Of a stretch of 64,000 nt of DNA, positions 1-11,570 are shown piece by piece. Source of the stretch: Mangifera indica. Taxonomy: Eukaryota; Streptophyta; Magnoliopsida; Sapindales; Anacardiaceae. The position numbers were made by a program, and so were the translations under genes. Within the stretch, counting starts at the first letter, position 1; the number at the start of each line of letters is the position of its first letter. The stretch covers positions 6,543,228-6,607,227 of the forward strand of contig NC_058145.1 in the NCBI RefSeq assembly GCF_011075055.1, given 5' to 3'. The notes below the pieces were generated by a model. It saw only the letters and a program-made list of their open reading frames with translations. It did no database searches and was not told the origin of the DNA.

Positions 1-271
1 ACTTGAAGGAAAAATAGTGATTTGGCCAATTTAAAATTTCAAACAGTTTTTGGCATAACTAAATAAAAATCAGAGCACACAGACACAAATAGGCTTGGAG
101 GAGTTGATTTCGTATCCGATTCAAACATAGATTCATAGAACTAAGTACCCGATTCAAACACAACTTCAACTTGTTTACAGCCACGAAAATAGAACCACAC
201 TTGTTCAAATAGAGAAATTGCATCACCGTTGACGTCCAAGTCAGAATTGAATGAACTTTAAAACCTCCAAC
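1..271. other. 3' flank of the CML gene, no gene seen
   Basis: This stretch lies just downstream of the stop codon of the minus-strand CML gene and should contain its 3' UTR and polyadenylation region. I see no canonical AATAAA on the minus strand and no other coding signal. Confidence 0.5.
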
Positions 272-3200
272 TTAGGCGATAAGGAATGGCAGAACAGCCA
301 TCATAAATGACTCGTAGTTGAAAGTTGCAGATCCCGTGTACGAGCTGTCCTTCTCCTTAAATTTCTCTGTCAATCCCTGCAATTCCATCCAAAATTTTCA
401 AGAGTAAAACTTGTACTCAAAGCAAATTAATAGGTGCAAGTGGAACACAGTAAAAACATATCTAATGCAAATTGCAGCTGAACCATTAGCCTTTTTCATA
501 CCCACCATAGAAGAAGAAGATTACAATTGTGTTAGGATTGAGACACTTATCACTAATTCAATGATAAATCTCTATTATAAATATGTTTTTTAAGTTTCAA
601 AAGAGAAAAGAAAAAAAATATTAGAGTTTGTTAATTAGACAACCAATCTTGATTGATTGTGAGAGGTCTTTGATGTTTCGAATGGCCAAAAAATAAGAGG
701 TTCCAAAGTCTTCAAATTATCCAGAATGAGAGACCTCGAACTCTTTGAATTATTCGATTTATCTTTGTAATCTTTTGATTAATAAAATAATTTTAATTTA
801 TTATATTTTTGTGTTTTAATTTTTTGTTTTAGTTGATAAGAACTAGGTTCCTAACAAAATGATGTCAGAGCAATTCAATCTGGGTTTTTGTCGTGCTCTC
901 AACAAGAGAAATGATCGGAGATAGATGAGAAAGTCGAAAAGGCACCGATTGATGATGGATCATCACTAAAAGGTTCTATAAAAACGAGATCGATTGGAGA
1001 TGATGATGGTGAAAGGCAAATCAATAGGACGATGATTATCAGAGATCTAAAAGAACGCTAGAGTTGATGTCGAGAAATGGTTGAAAAAAAAACAAAAGAA
1101 AGGGAAAAAAAGGAAGTAGCAAAAACAATGAAGAAAAAGAAGAGAAAAGATGAAGAGAGGAGAAGAAAGAAGAAGAGAGAAAGACGAGGAAAAGAGAAAG
1201 GAGAGAGAAAAAAAAAAAAACACAAGGAGAAGAAAGAAAGAAGAAAAGACAAAGGAAAGAGAAAAAAAAACAAGTGGAAGACAAAGCTTTTCAGAAGGGC
1301 AGTTGGTTTGTGAGGAAAAAGAAAAAGAGGGCTATTAATTTGCTAGGAAAAGAAAAAGAGAAACCAAAAGGTTGGTTTGTTGGAAAGAGAAAAAGAAAAG
1401 GTATGAAGCCATCTGGGAAAAAGTGGAGAGGTGAGGGTAAGTAGATGAGAAAAAAATAAAAAAATAAAAAATAAATATATGAATATATATCTTGAGGGCA
1501 AGTTAGTTTAAAAAAAAAAGGGAAAATGTTAAGATTAGATAACTTGTTCTCAATCTAATAATAAGTCTCTATTATAAATATGTATTTTAAATTTTAAAAG
1601 AGAGGAGAAAAAAAAAATATTAGGGTTTACTAATTAAGCAACTAATCTTAGTTGATTGTGAGAGGTTTCCGACGTTTCAAATGGCCGAAAAATAATAGGT
1701 CCAAAACTCCTCGAATTTTTTGGAATAAGAAACTCTGAACTCCTTAAATTGTTTGATTTATTTTTAATCTTTTGATTGATAAAATAATTTTAGTTTATTA
1801 TATTTTTGTGTTTTCATTTTTTGTTTTAGGTAAATAAGAGTGGGTTCTTAACACACTGCAAAAAGAAATATGAATTAAATACATATAAAAAACTCACCTT
1901 AACTGTGAGGCAACACCTGCAAAGGGAAAAAATTAAAAATTTTAATGTTAGACATGTATGAACATTGACAATATATTAAAGGAGGGCATATATTGATAGT
2001 TGAAAAGATAACTAGACAGGAATTGAATTAGAACATACTCGATGAAATTATCATATTCAATGGCCCTACTTTTGCCTCCGGTTTTGTCAAACTTAGCTAC
2101 AAGTAGATCCAATACCACGGGTGAAACAGCAAATCCCAGACTAAGAAGTGCTTCCCGCAACTCATTTGCATCAATCTTTCCACTCCTGTCTCTGTCTACC
2201 TTCTCAAATATGGCCTGACAATCCCATTGCAACAGTTAATTAAAAACAAAAGTAAGTTTGACAAATAAAAGGCATCAGCTGTAAATGAGAAAGAATCCAA
2301 GTTACCCTCCAACTTTGAAGACTGTGAAACACGGCGGTAAATTCCTTAGGCCCTGCATTTAAATATTTTTAAGAACAAAGAGGATTCAGTGGGAAACAAG
2401 ACAAGTAGATAGACCTATCATGATCCAAAACAGGATTTGAAAAATTAATATGTTCAAATCTAACAATGTCTTTTTGGTCACACAAGATGTGACTCTAATG
2501 TTTACACAAGTAACTTTCATCATCAGATACTTAACAAAAATATGGTATTTTGAGCATACATTAAATGTCACTAAGATGCTTATTACCTGTAAGTCAACTT
2601 AATCCAAGGTTAGATATACAATATTTGGAAAGAATTAATTAATGATAATTTGCATGTACCAACATGACAACGAGTAAATAAATAAATATACAAATTCAGT
2701 CATGACCCACAAATTTAAAAAAAACGCGTTGTGATAAGATGCTTGACATTGACCAATGCAACGGTTCCAATACGCGTTGCAGGCATCACATGCCTACTTT
2801 AACACATAATAACGTACAAAAGATGCTCCAGGACACAATTGTAATCTCACTTACACACTGCACAATATTAACCAGTTCTGGATTTGAAATGAACGATCCG
2901 AAACGAGTTTAACTTACAAAGTTAAGCTCTAACTCAACATAAAAGCTTTATATTTTTTAGTTTAAAAAATGATCAACTCACTTAGGATATAAATTTAAAA
3001 AGATTTAATTCAAATTAATTAAAATAATATTATTTAAACTAATATTTATTAAAACAATATCATTTTAATCGATTTTGATTCAATATTAATATTATACAAA
3101 ATTTAAATTTGATTCGATTTGATACTCCTACTCAACTCCCCTAAAGGCAGCCAAGCTCAAGTATGTATAAAAGGGGCTCGTCCTGAGCACGGTTTCTTTC

Positions 3201-3958
3201 AAACCAAAGCGAAGCTGAATTAGCCCAAATTCAATTCGGATTTGAATCCGGTGTAGTATTTAACTCTAACCCCACACAAAAAGACAAAATTGACCAGCCA
3301 AATTAAAAACATACGGAGATATTTAAGTCATTTAGCAGCCACAACTAATTGTCAAATAACAAAACCGGTTTTCACTACCGGAGAGAGGCATAAAGAAACC
3401 ATCACTGCGCGAATTAGTGCCTAGTGAATTTATTTGCTAACGTGCGCCCATGAAATTAAAATTTGAAAAAGCAAAAGCAACAAGAAACTCACCGATCTTC
3501 CTGGCGTTTGTGTTAGTGAACGAGTACATGAGAAGATGAACGGTCCTCAAGCTGAAGCTCTGATTATACGAAGAGAGAGCTCCCTGCAACTCCTTATCGT
3601 CGATGAGTCCACTTCCGTCACGATCGGCAACCTGAAAGCAGGCAATGATGTTCGGATCCGTGCCTGGCGGGAAAGTCGACGGCAGTAGAGTCCCGAACGG
3701 GTTGCCTATCTGTCCCGACGACGGAGGATAGCCGGCTGGAGTTGGAGAGCTGTAGGAGGGTGCGGAAGGAGCTGCATACGGTTGAGCGTAGTACGGTTGA
3801 GTCTTCGGTGGTGCATATGGATGAGCAGAGGAGGGTTGAGCCGTCGGTGGAGCACCGTGCTGAGCAGAGTATGGCTGAGCTGTCGATGGAGCGCCGTATG
3901 GAGACGGCTGAGCTGGGCCGTAACCGTAGCCGGGCGGTCGTTGAGGGTATCCGGACAT
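272..3958 (-). CDS. PEF-type EF-hand calcium-binding protein (CML48/49/50-like), 5 coding exons
   Basis: Coding exons on the minus strand are 3958-3493, 2352-2306, 2214-2039, 1916-1898 and 376-272 (466+47+176+19+105 = 813 bp, 270 aa plus stop). All introns are GT-AG and the frame is continuous. Residues 1-100 are a Pro/Tyr/Ala/Gln-rich, low-complexity tail with repeated A(H/Q)PY/APP units. Residues 112-123 (DRDGSGLIDDKE) and 178-189 (DRDRSGKIDANE) are canonical 12-residue EF-hand loops with acidic residues at positions 1, 3 and 12. The C-terminal half shows degenerate further hands, and the protein ends FLIA. This layout is that of plant penta-EF-hand proteins related to ALG-2/peflin, known as CML48/49/50, which are cytosolic or membrane-associated Ca2+ sensors. 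The start is the first ATG after a TATA box and begins the conserved MSGYP tail. Exon 4 is only 19 bp. Intron 4 is inflated by a retroelement. The exact paralogue cannot be decided here. Confidence 0.93.
530..856 (+). repeat. 5' LTR of the intronic TRIM-like element
   Basis: 327-bp terminal repeat beginning TGTTAGGATT and ending CCTAACA. The blocks CTCTATTATAAATATG and TTGATTGTGAGAGG recur in the 3' copy. Confidence 0.85.
860..871 (+). other. Primer binding site (tRNA-iMet-like) of the TRIM-like element
   Basis: TGATGTCAGAGC, three bases after the 5' LTR; it differs from TGGTATCAGAGC at two positions. Confidence 0.7.
1070..1480 (+). repeat. Purine-rich low-complexity tract inside the TRIM-like element
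   Basis: About 400 bp of almost pure A/G on the plus strand (AGAAA/GGAAA units), giving Lys/Glu/Arg-rich frames on this strand and Phe/Ser/Leu frames on the other. No codon signal or domain is visible. I read it as simple-sequence expansion in the element interior. Confidence 0.75.
1527..1853 (+). repeat. 3' LTR of the intronic TRIM-like element
   Basis: Second 327-bp copy, preceded by a polypurine tract at 1510-1526. Its end lies about 45 bp from the 5' splice site of CML intron 4 (exon 4 ends at 1898 on the minus strand). Confidence 0.85.
2353..3492 (-). other. CML intron 1
   Basis: 1140-bp intron bounded by G|GTGAGT and TGCAG. It is AT-rich. The 2870-3270 part looks like a decayed dispersed repeat (alternating AT-rich and GATTCGATTT-type segments), but I cannot name it. 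Confidence 0.6.
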
Positions 3959-4014
3959 ATTAATTTGGATAAAGTTTTGCTGATGTGGTTTTGTTTGAAG
4001 CGGAATGTTTTGGG

Positions 4015-4021
4015 TTATATA
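4015..4021 (-). promoter_or_regulatory. TATA box of the CML gene
   Basis: On the minus strand this reads TATATAA, 57 bp upstream of the CML start codon. With the usual 25-32 bp spacing, transcription would begin near 3985, giving a short 5' UTR of about 30 nt. A foldback MULE begins only about 50 bp further upstream (4069). Confidence 0.65.
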
Positions 4022-4059
4022 GAAAGAAAAGTTGTTAGCTGAGCTGAAATTTAGGACCT

Positions 4060-4872
4060 TTACGGAAAGGCCAAACGACTATTTTCCACCCAAGGTTTGA
4101 TGTTTTTTCGAAAGTTTCCCTTTTAACTATAGAAATACCAAATACTCACCCATGACTGGTTAGATTTAATAAAACCCTAACGCCTGAAAATTTTATCTCT
4201 TTTTACCCCCCTAAACTTTAAAAACTAAAATTTTTCCTCAGCCTAAGTTTTAAAAAATGACAGTTTCCCCCTAGAGTTTGATTTTGAAATCTCCGTTGAT
4301 CGTTCCGGTTCCATTGCCAACGACCTCTCCCTCCCGAAGCAGTCTCTCCTTCTGGCGAATGTTTTCCTCTTATTTGGAGGCTCGATCGACGTCGGCTTCG
4401 CCTTAGGAGACGAAGAACTTCGTCGGGGAAGACGAAGTTCTTCGTCTCCCCAGACGAAGACGAAGTCGTCGTCTTCATCTCCCAAGGCGAAATCGACGCC
4501 GATCGAGTCTCCAAATGGGAGGAAAATGTTCGTCGGAAGGAGAGGCTGCTTCGGGAGGGAGAGGCTGTCGGCAATGGAGCCGGAACGATCGCCAGAGATT
4601 TCAAAACCAAACCCTAGGGTGAAATTGCCATTTTTTAAAACTTAGGCTAGGGAAAAATTTTAGTTTTTAAAGTTTAGGGGGGCAAAATAAGATTATATTT
4701 TAGTTTTTTTTTAATATTATAGCAAAAATGACGATTTTACCCTTATCACCGTTAGAATTTTGTTAAATCTAACCGGCCATAGGTGGGTGTTTGATGTTTC
4801 CATAGTTAAATGGTGGAAACTTGAGAAAACATCAAACCTTGGGTGGGAAATAGTCGTTTGGCCTTACAGAAA
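4060..4872. mobile_element. Foldback Mutator-like element MULE-1 (4069-4863) with 9-bp TSDs
   Basis: The element spans 4069-4863. Its ends are inverted repeats (GGCCAAACGACTATTTTCC and its complement) and the inversion continues inward almost to the centre near 4430, so the whole element is nearly one hairpin. The flanks TTACGGAAA (4060-4068) and TTACAGAAA (4864-4872) are a 9-bp target duplication with one mismatch, which is diagnostic of Mutator-type insertion. There is no transposase. A GC-richer inner core (about 4290-4600) contains GACGAAG/CTTCGTC repeats. Apparent reading frames there come from the palindrome. Confidence 0.88.
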
Positions 4873-5027
4873 TGCAATTGACTAAGTAGGGACAAATTGG
4901 GGAATAAAGAAGGTAAAGACGTGGTTAGTTCAACATATGATTATTATATTATAGTAAATAATTTATTCAATTTCTCATATACAGGATATAGTAATGTTTC
5001 GTTTAAAAATTATGATATAAATTTTTA
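4873..5027. other. Short AT-rich spacer, nothing recognised
   Basis: Unique-looking AT-rich DNA between MULE-1 and the terminal repeat fragment that starts at 5028. Confidence 0.4.
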
Positions 5028-5082
5028 GGCCAAAAGACTTTTGCTCACCCAAAGTTTAGTTTATTATCAATTTTTTACCTAA
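5028..5082 (+). mobile_element. Left terminal fragment of MULE-4, interrupted by a LINE
   Basis: Begins GGCCAAAAGACTTTTGCTC, the same terminal inverted repeat as the foldback MULEs, but the match stops about 55 bp in, where LINE ORF1 sequence begins. The next part of the same MULE arm reappears at 19841, directly after the LINE poly(A). The simplest reading is one MULE split by the LINE. Confidence 0.6.
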
Positions 5083-5292
5083 TAAGTTTCGAAACTTTGG
5101 GGAAGCCTCTTTATATGGACAAAGTTACGAAGATGCTTTTAGGATTGGTTTCGTAAGAGTTTGTATTGAGTTGTAGGATTTTTGGATGAATTTGATTTGG
5201 TACTACCTAATGAAGAAACAGTGGCAATCACTATTGAATACCAATGGAAGTTGAAATATTTGTAGTTGGTGTGAGAGTTTCAATCATTTTCT
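5083..5292 (+). pseudogene. LINE ORF1 fragment (DUF4283/zinc-knuckle region)
   Basis: Across two frames the translation shows a GKPLYMDKVT-like start, an ARVCIEL-like strand, an LPNEETVAITIEYQWK segment, and then a CSWCESFNH zinc-knuckle-like sequence. These are the landmarks of the nucleic-acid-binding ORF1 of plant L1-type LINEs (DUF4283 plus CCHC). At least two frameshifts are needed. The LINE is then cut at about 5292 by gypsy element G1 and resumes in the endonuclease region at 15821. Confidence 0.6.
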
Positions 5293-7480
5293 AAGTAGCT
5301 CTGCCTAAGGGATTGAACCAAAGCGTCTCTCTTACCTAACTCGTCCTAGTGAAGAAGAGAGCGACATCTCCTACCATGGAGTGCCTCATAGGATGCTATC
5401 TGAATTGTCATCTAATAGCTATTATTACAGACAAACTCTACCAGAGAAAATATCTCAACTCAACTCACTCTATGATCCAAGTAACAGCTTCTTAACATGT
5501 CATCTAGCATCTGGTTGGTCCTCTCTAACTAACCATCTGTTTGTGGGTGATAGCTATGTTAAATGCTAGATTGGTACCTAATGATCGATGTAAACTTTTC
5601 AAAAAAGCTGACACAAACCTTGTGTCTTAGTCTGATATGATGGTCTTGGGTACTTAATATAGTTTGACAATCTCTCTCACATATTTCTTAATGGTTAAGA
5701 AATATGTTATCTTGGTTTGTCTATCCATTATCACCCATAGTGCATTGTAACCACCTTGAGTCCTCAGAAGTCTAACTATGAAATCTATGGAGATGTGCTC
5801 CCACTTCTATTTAGGAACACTCAGAGGCTAAAGTAAACCTGATAATCTCTGATGCTTAGTCTTAATCTACTGGTATGTGAGGCACTCAATAATATGCGTA
5901 ATGTTAGGCCATAAAAAACTCCTCCTTAAATCCTAATACATCTTTACACCTTCAGCATGGATCATGTAAAAGGAGTTGTGAGCTTCTACTAGAATCTTTT
6001 ATCTAAGTTCACCTCCCAAAGGCACATATACTTTATCTCTAAACTTGAGAACACTATCATTAATCACTTTACATTCTGGCTCCATGTCGTCTAAGACTTT
6101 GTTCTTATACCAATCATCTTGATCTTGAGCTGTCTTAATGTCTTTTCTTAAAGTGGACTTAATCTCTATCGTGCCAGATCATGCTAGAGTCTTAGTTACT
6201 AACTTAATTTACTCTCACTCTAGGTCGGTCTAAATCTCCCTTTGAACCATCAACTGTGACAAAAACATTTTTTTGCTAAGGGTGTCTGCGAGCATGTTGG
6301 CTTTACTTGGGTCCTTCAATAACTTAAGTCATCTTCTCTTTCTCATGTTAAGTTCTTTCTAAATGAAAAAGTATTTAAGACTCTTATGATTGATGTACAC
6401 ATTGTACCTTACCCCATATAAGTAGTGTTTCCAAATCTTCAGGGTGAACAGTACTGTTGCCAACTCTAAGTCATGTGTAGGTATATGGTCTCGAAATCTT
6501 TTACCTATCTTGAGGCGTATGTTATCACTTTTCCTTTTTGCATCTGAACTACTCATAGTCCACCATGAGACGTATCTGTGTAAAGGGCATACTCTACTCC
6601 CTCACTAGGGAAGACTAATATTGAAGTAGAAGTTAGCTTTTTTTTTCTTTTGGAAACTTTTCTCACACAAATTTGTTTATTGGAACTGAGTTTCTTTCTT
6701 TGTGAGAGCTATGAGAGGTCTAGCTAATTTGACAAATCTTTCAACAAATTGTCGATAGTATCTCGCTACACCCAAAAAATTACAAACCTCTTCGACTGTC
6801 TTTGGCCTCTACTAATCTATTATTGCCTCGATCTTACTCAAGTCCATTGATATCCCCTTTGCTAATATTACTTGCCCTAAGAGGGTTACTCGATCGAGCC
6901 AAAATTAACTTAGTGAATTTTGCATATAATTTTTCCTCTTTTAACCTCTACAATGTAAATCTCAAGTGTTGATCATGTTTCTCATGACTTCTAAAATACA
7001 CTAAGATGTTGTCTATGAAGACCATTATGAACTTATCCAATAAGTCATGAAATACTCTGTTCATTAAATCCATAAACACTATAGGAGCATTCATTAGTCC
7101 AAATAACATTACAACAAACTTAAAATATTTATAACTCATATGAAAAACTATTTTGGGAATATCTTGCTTAACTACCCTTACTTGATAGTAGTCAGATCTC
7201 AAGTCTATCTTTGAGAACATCACTAAACCCCTTAGCTGGTCGAACAAGTTGTTAATTCTAGGCAATGGATATTTGTTCTTAATGGTCACCTTGTTAAGCT
7301 TTCGGTAGTCGATGTATATTCTCATAGACCCATTCTTCTTTTAAAAAATAAAATAAGAGCTTTCTAGGAAGAGTAACTCAATCGAATGAACCCACTCTCT
7401 AATAATTCATGGAGCTGCTTCTTTTAACTCTTGTAGCTCGATTGGGGCCATTTTATAAAGTGGCTTGGAAATGAGTGTTA
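5293..7480 (-). pseudogene. G1 pol remnant: RT, RNase H and integrase
   Basis: Reading on the minus strand from 7325, an RT block has [20 protein letters not shown] followed by the palm region. The active-site motif reads FIDN instead of the usual (F/Y)xDD. At 6556-6359 the RNase H tail [19 protein letters not shown] and a DHKSL-like end (here NHKSL) are seen. At about 5640-5293 the integrase core end (HPQTDG, frames broken) and a RDALVQSL segment are seen. Stops and frameshifts are frequent. It is non-functional. Confidence 0.82.
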
Positions 7481-7639
7481 TGTTCGGTGTTAGTTCAATG
7501 CTAAATTTAATCTCTCATTCAAGAGTTAGACCCAATAACTCTTCTAAGAAAACATCTGGAAACTCTTGAACCACTGGTGTCTGCTCTATAGTTGGGCTTG
7601 ATTTTGTTTTACTAATTACATACGCTAGGAAACCTATAC

Positions 7640-8300
7640 ACCCCTTACTCAACATCTTTCTTACTTTCATGGCATTGACTAACAACCCTTTGACACACCC
7701 TTCATCGAACTTAAACTGATCTTCATTTCTTAGGCTAAACCAGACCTTTTTGCCATGTCAATCTATTTCAGCTTCATTCCTCTTTAGAAAGTTCATCCCA
7801 AAGATCATGTCAAAGTCTGACATCTCGAACATTATCAAGTCCACAAGGAGTTATCTACCTTGGATGTCAATGGTCTACTTTAATATAATTTCTTCATTGT
7901 TTACTATCCTCTCATCTGGTAACTTTATTTTAACCCTTTCAATCACCTTAATTTGTTGTACTCCTAGTATGTCTACCAAACTCCTGGCTACAAAACAATG
8001 TGTAGGATCACAATCAATTAGAATGTAAATAAAAGTATTAAGGAAAGAAATCTAACTGATGATTGTTGTCGGGTTGGTCTCTATTAACCCTTGAGTAATG
8101 GTGAAGACTCTAGTAATGGCTCCATTAGTTGGCTGCTCAATTTGGGCTAAGGCCACTAGACAAGATTTGACCATATGTTCTAGTTAACAGCAGTAGTAAT
8201 AGGTTGCTTGTCCTATCAGACCTTCCCCCCCATGATTCTTACCGCATTTCTAACAGGGTGAAATCTTTATAACTCTCTATTTCTTATTACTTTTGGCCTG
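7640..8300 (-). pseudogene. G1 aspartic protease and zinc-knuckle remnant
   Basis: The minus strand shows a retropepsin C-terminal part with a SDFDMIFGMNFL-type segment and an EGCVKGLLVNA-like continuation, as in chromovirus proteases. Upstream, near 8260-8180, is a CQKCGKNHGG zinc-knuckle-like stretch. The plus-strand reading frame at 7750-8028 is only its antisense shadow. Confidence 0.7.
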
Positions 8301-8403
8301 AAAAGGTTACCCTTTTTCTTTAAGAAATGACTCTTTTGGATAAATGTGCTACTATTGTCACTAGTTGTAGTGGCACTAACACTGGAATCAAGGATGATAG
8401 AGG

Positions 8404-10555
8404 CACTATGTAACACCTCTCTCCAGATACATACCCCTAGTGTGAATATACCAAAATAGACCTACATAATTGGACTATATCAAAGCTTTAATGCATGATT
8501 AAAATTATAAAGCGTGCAAAAATGTGATACAATAAAAACACTTTATTACTCAATGTTTATAAAACCCGAAATGTCTGGAAATACTGACAATAATAATAAC
8601 GATAGTAAAATAGTAATAAAAAATATGAGTTTGATAGATTGAATAATGAAGACCTTTCTCCTTATGTAGTTGCTCACTGGATCGCTGGTTCCTTACTTGC
8701 AATTTTACTCACCTCTACCTATAAAACATATGAAGGAAATGGGTAAGTGAAACTTAGTAAGTAGAGACCTTTCAACATCCATGGCTATTAAACTATCTAG
8801 TGATAAAATTCTTGTTCCATTTATAAGCTAAATATTGTCACTGTGACACCTTAGTGCCCTAACATGGGTCATCCACGAACATTGCAGTGATCCAAGTTGG
8901 AATTGACATATCTGATGTCTTAGTGAAAACTATTGTAGTGTCTTGTACACATATAAAACGACCTATTGGGCTATTTAACTAAGAAAACTTGATCACACGA
9001 AGAAATCTCTAATAGTAGCTCATTTCCTTATCATATAAGCTTATTAGAACTACTGACTAATCATCTGAAGATGAACCTTATCCCGAGTCCATATGTGGTA
9101 CATCCCACTGATCATGTGAAGAATATCTAAAGGCCACATCCTTACCATGTACACCTAAACTGAACTGGGTGGTTATGCATCTTGGCACCAAGTGTATGAT
9201 GCATTTTATGTGTATCCAACCTGATTGCCTTTACAAATAATATTACTACACACATAGTTGGTAACTCTCTAGTTGTGTGACACTAGTCTTAAGGTTCCAA
9301 TTTTTCAACTCGATCTGAGCTTGTGACGTTTTCCACATAGTTGGGCTTCTTATCTATATCTTTCTTGAATTCTTTATCCTTTATTAACTCATTATTCTTC
9401 CTATATAGCTCTCCCTTTTTATGTGCATAACTTAGGGGTATAAACGTCTTTTATCTTGGTCTAAGGGTACACAGTCGTGTTTTTTAACCTACACCCATGT
9501 GCCTCCTAAACCATATACACAAGCATGTAACACTTAACACACGGTCATGTATAAAGTAGGTGCACATGGAGAGGTGACTTAGGCACACTCCCATGAACTT
9601 GGATCCACGTGTATGAGCCACTTGTCCTTTAACACACTTTGCTCACTTTTGGAAAGCTATACATAGGTGTGTGTTTTATAGCACACAACAGTGCACCTCT
9701 CCTTTTAAAACGACCATGAAATTTTTAGGTTTTCAAAATTCTGAAATGATGCACGGGTATGTATGGGGCTATACATGGTTGTGTGTCAAGATCTGAAAAT
9801 CATACCTTAAGATTTCTATGTCTTTCTAATTATTATCTTGGTGATAAACATGAAGTCAATACACAATAACAGTCTATAAGTATCCTAGACATATTATTTT
9901 CACTATATTTTTATCTATAACACATATATACGAAATCTCATGACATCAAATCTAAGAACAAAGATATTTCAAGCCAAAACATATAATCATCATACAATTA
10001 AGAAACTATGCATGCCTATAACTTTTTCTATTCACATATAGTAACCATTTCATTAGTTCGATCATCACAATCACATCAAAATCACCCTAGATTGTGTATA
10101 TAACAGAAAAGAACTTCGTAAAGATAGTGATCAAGAAAGGAAAACCATTCCATTTACTTGGATTCCAATGACAAAGTCTCTCTTGCATGACAATTATGAT
10201 CGACGACGACTTCTTAGGCGACCACAGACTCTTTTCTCACACTCTCTTACTTTTGAGCAGCTAGAAAGCAAAATGAATGTAAGAAAATTAGGGTTGATTA
10301 TATTTTATTTTTATCTCCAAGACACAATACACAAACGTGTATGGACCATACATGTCATATGTCTAGTTGCACAACTAAGGCAATTCTTATTTCACTGTGA
10401 TCACAATCTGATCTATTTATTGAATTTCTTTTGACCATACACGATCGTGTATGCCTCCATACATAGGCGTGTACCCTTGAAATCATTTATCGCCATATTT
10501 AAAAACTAAGAAAAGACTGAAATGTTCTTGGGCTTACCATGGGTGTTACATACTG
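8404..10555 (-). mobile_element. Gypsy solo LTR S1 (8409-10550) inserted in G1
   Basis: On the plus strand it starts TGTAACACC and ends GGTGTTACA; in its own (minus) orientation it runs from TGTAACACC at 10550 to GGTGTTACA at 8409. It is 2142 bp long. The same site in G2 (near 41210) is uninterrupted, which proves the insertion. The flanks CACTA (8404-8408) and TACTG (10551-10555) look like a decayed 5-bp target duplication. Its sequence matches the G4 LTR (57933-59040) and S4. It contains many ACACG/CGTGT near-palindromes. The small frame at 10168-10434 has no coding support. Confidence 0.85.
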
Positions 10556-11440
10556 TCTGGGTAGAACTCTGACCATCCATCCTCCTAATAAAAACCTTTG
10601 CCTTCAATGCTTTACTTAGAGCCTCACCGTATGTCTGGGGTGGTTGTGCTCTTGTCATGGCATTTCAACTTATAACTAGATCAAGCCCATAGACAAATAT
10701 CTCCATCTGTCCCCTCTCGATGTTGGCTATCTCTAAGGCATACCTCGCCAAATGATTAAATTTGGTCAAGTACACCTTTACTATATCTGTGTCTTAGGTC
10801 AATGTAAGGAACTTTTGAGCTTTATTATGGGTCATATCAGCTCTTCCATATTTTGCCTTAAATCTCTTCATGAATTCAAAACAGGACATCTCTAAGGTCT
10901 AGGTCATCTGTCTGACCAAGTTTCACCATGTCCTAGCATTAGACTTCAGGAAGTAAGTGACATATCTAACTCTATTTTGATCAGTCATATTGAACAAAGC
11001 CATACCACTGTCCACTAACTCAAGCCATTCTTTAGCTATAATCTGATTCTTGGCATTATCAAATTTCTAAGGTTGGTACATGTTGGGTAAATTAAATGTA
11101 GTAGGCTCTTAGCTAAGGTTACCGCTGCTAGTATTGTGGGTGCTAAAGTCACCTCTATTGATCTATGTGCCTGTAGCGGGGGCACTTGTACTAACTCATT
11201 GACCTTAGTTAGAGCACGTCCTTATTCCTTAAACATTTCATTACAAATGTTTATGATATCTTGAGCACTCAAAACTGGATAAGGAGTCAAGAGTGTTGTC
11301 CTCTCACTATGGCTCCTCTATGGGTTCTCAACCGTGTATTCCTGGTGTTTGTTCTAGTTCTCCTCATTTTCCTGAAAACTCACTTGTTAGTCCTCACATT
11401 AACTTAGCAGGTATTTATATAAATTATACTTATAGTGATT
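10556..11440 (-). pseudogene. G1 gag remnant
   Basis: The homologous segment in G2 (41215-42050) and the matching region of G4 mark this as the gag coding part of the chromovirus. Frames are interrupted by many stops. It lies between the solo LTR S1 and the 5' leader. Confidence 0.6.
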
Positions 11441-11558
11441 AGCTGCCAGTGCAGTCAACATAGTATGAAAGGTTTATATTCTGCTTACTGAACTATACTA
11501 CTATTTTCAAAAAACATCTTTTATTTTTAAAACATCCTTTTAAAGTTCCTAAAATCAT

Positions 11559-11570
11559 ACTCTAATATCA
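11559..11570 (-). other. Primer binding site of G1
   Basis: On the minus strand this reads TGATATTAGAGT, a decayed form of the initiator-tRNA-Met site TGGTATCAGAGC, placed three bases from the LTR end. Confidence 0.7.

Larger units (their letters stand above)
530..1853 (+). mobile_element. TRIM/LARD-like non-autonomous LTR retrotransposon in CML intron 4
   Basis: Two direct repeats of equal length, 530-856 and 1527-1853 (327 bp each), both start TGTTA and end AACA and are clearly homologous along their whole length, with many substitutions. Just inside the left repeat, 860-871 reads TGATGTCAGAGC, a two-mismatch match to the initiator-tRNA-Met primer binding site. Just before the right repeat is a purine run (1510-1526), the polypurine tract. 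The roughly 670-bp interior encodes no gag or pol. It is therefore a small non-autonomous LTR retroelement, inserted antisense to the CML gene in its last intron. I could not find a matching 5-bp target duplication. It is longer than classic TRIMs, so it may equally be a deletion derivative of a larger element. Confidence 0.85.

Noticed and set aside
1039..1338. Overlapping Lys/Glu/Arg-rich (plus) and Phe/Ser/Leu-rich (minus) reading frames
   Set aside because: They arise from the purine-rich tract in the TRIM-like element; no domain, no conserved start and several frames open at once.
4218..4610. Minus-strand Ser/Arg-rich frames
   Set aside because: They lie in the palindromic core of MULE-1, so openness reflects GC-rich inverted repeats, not a gene.
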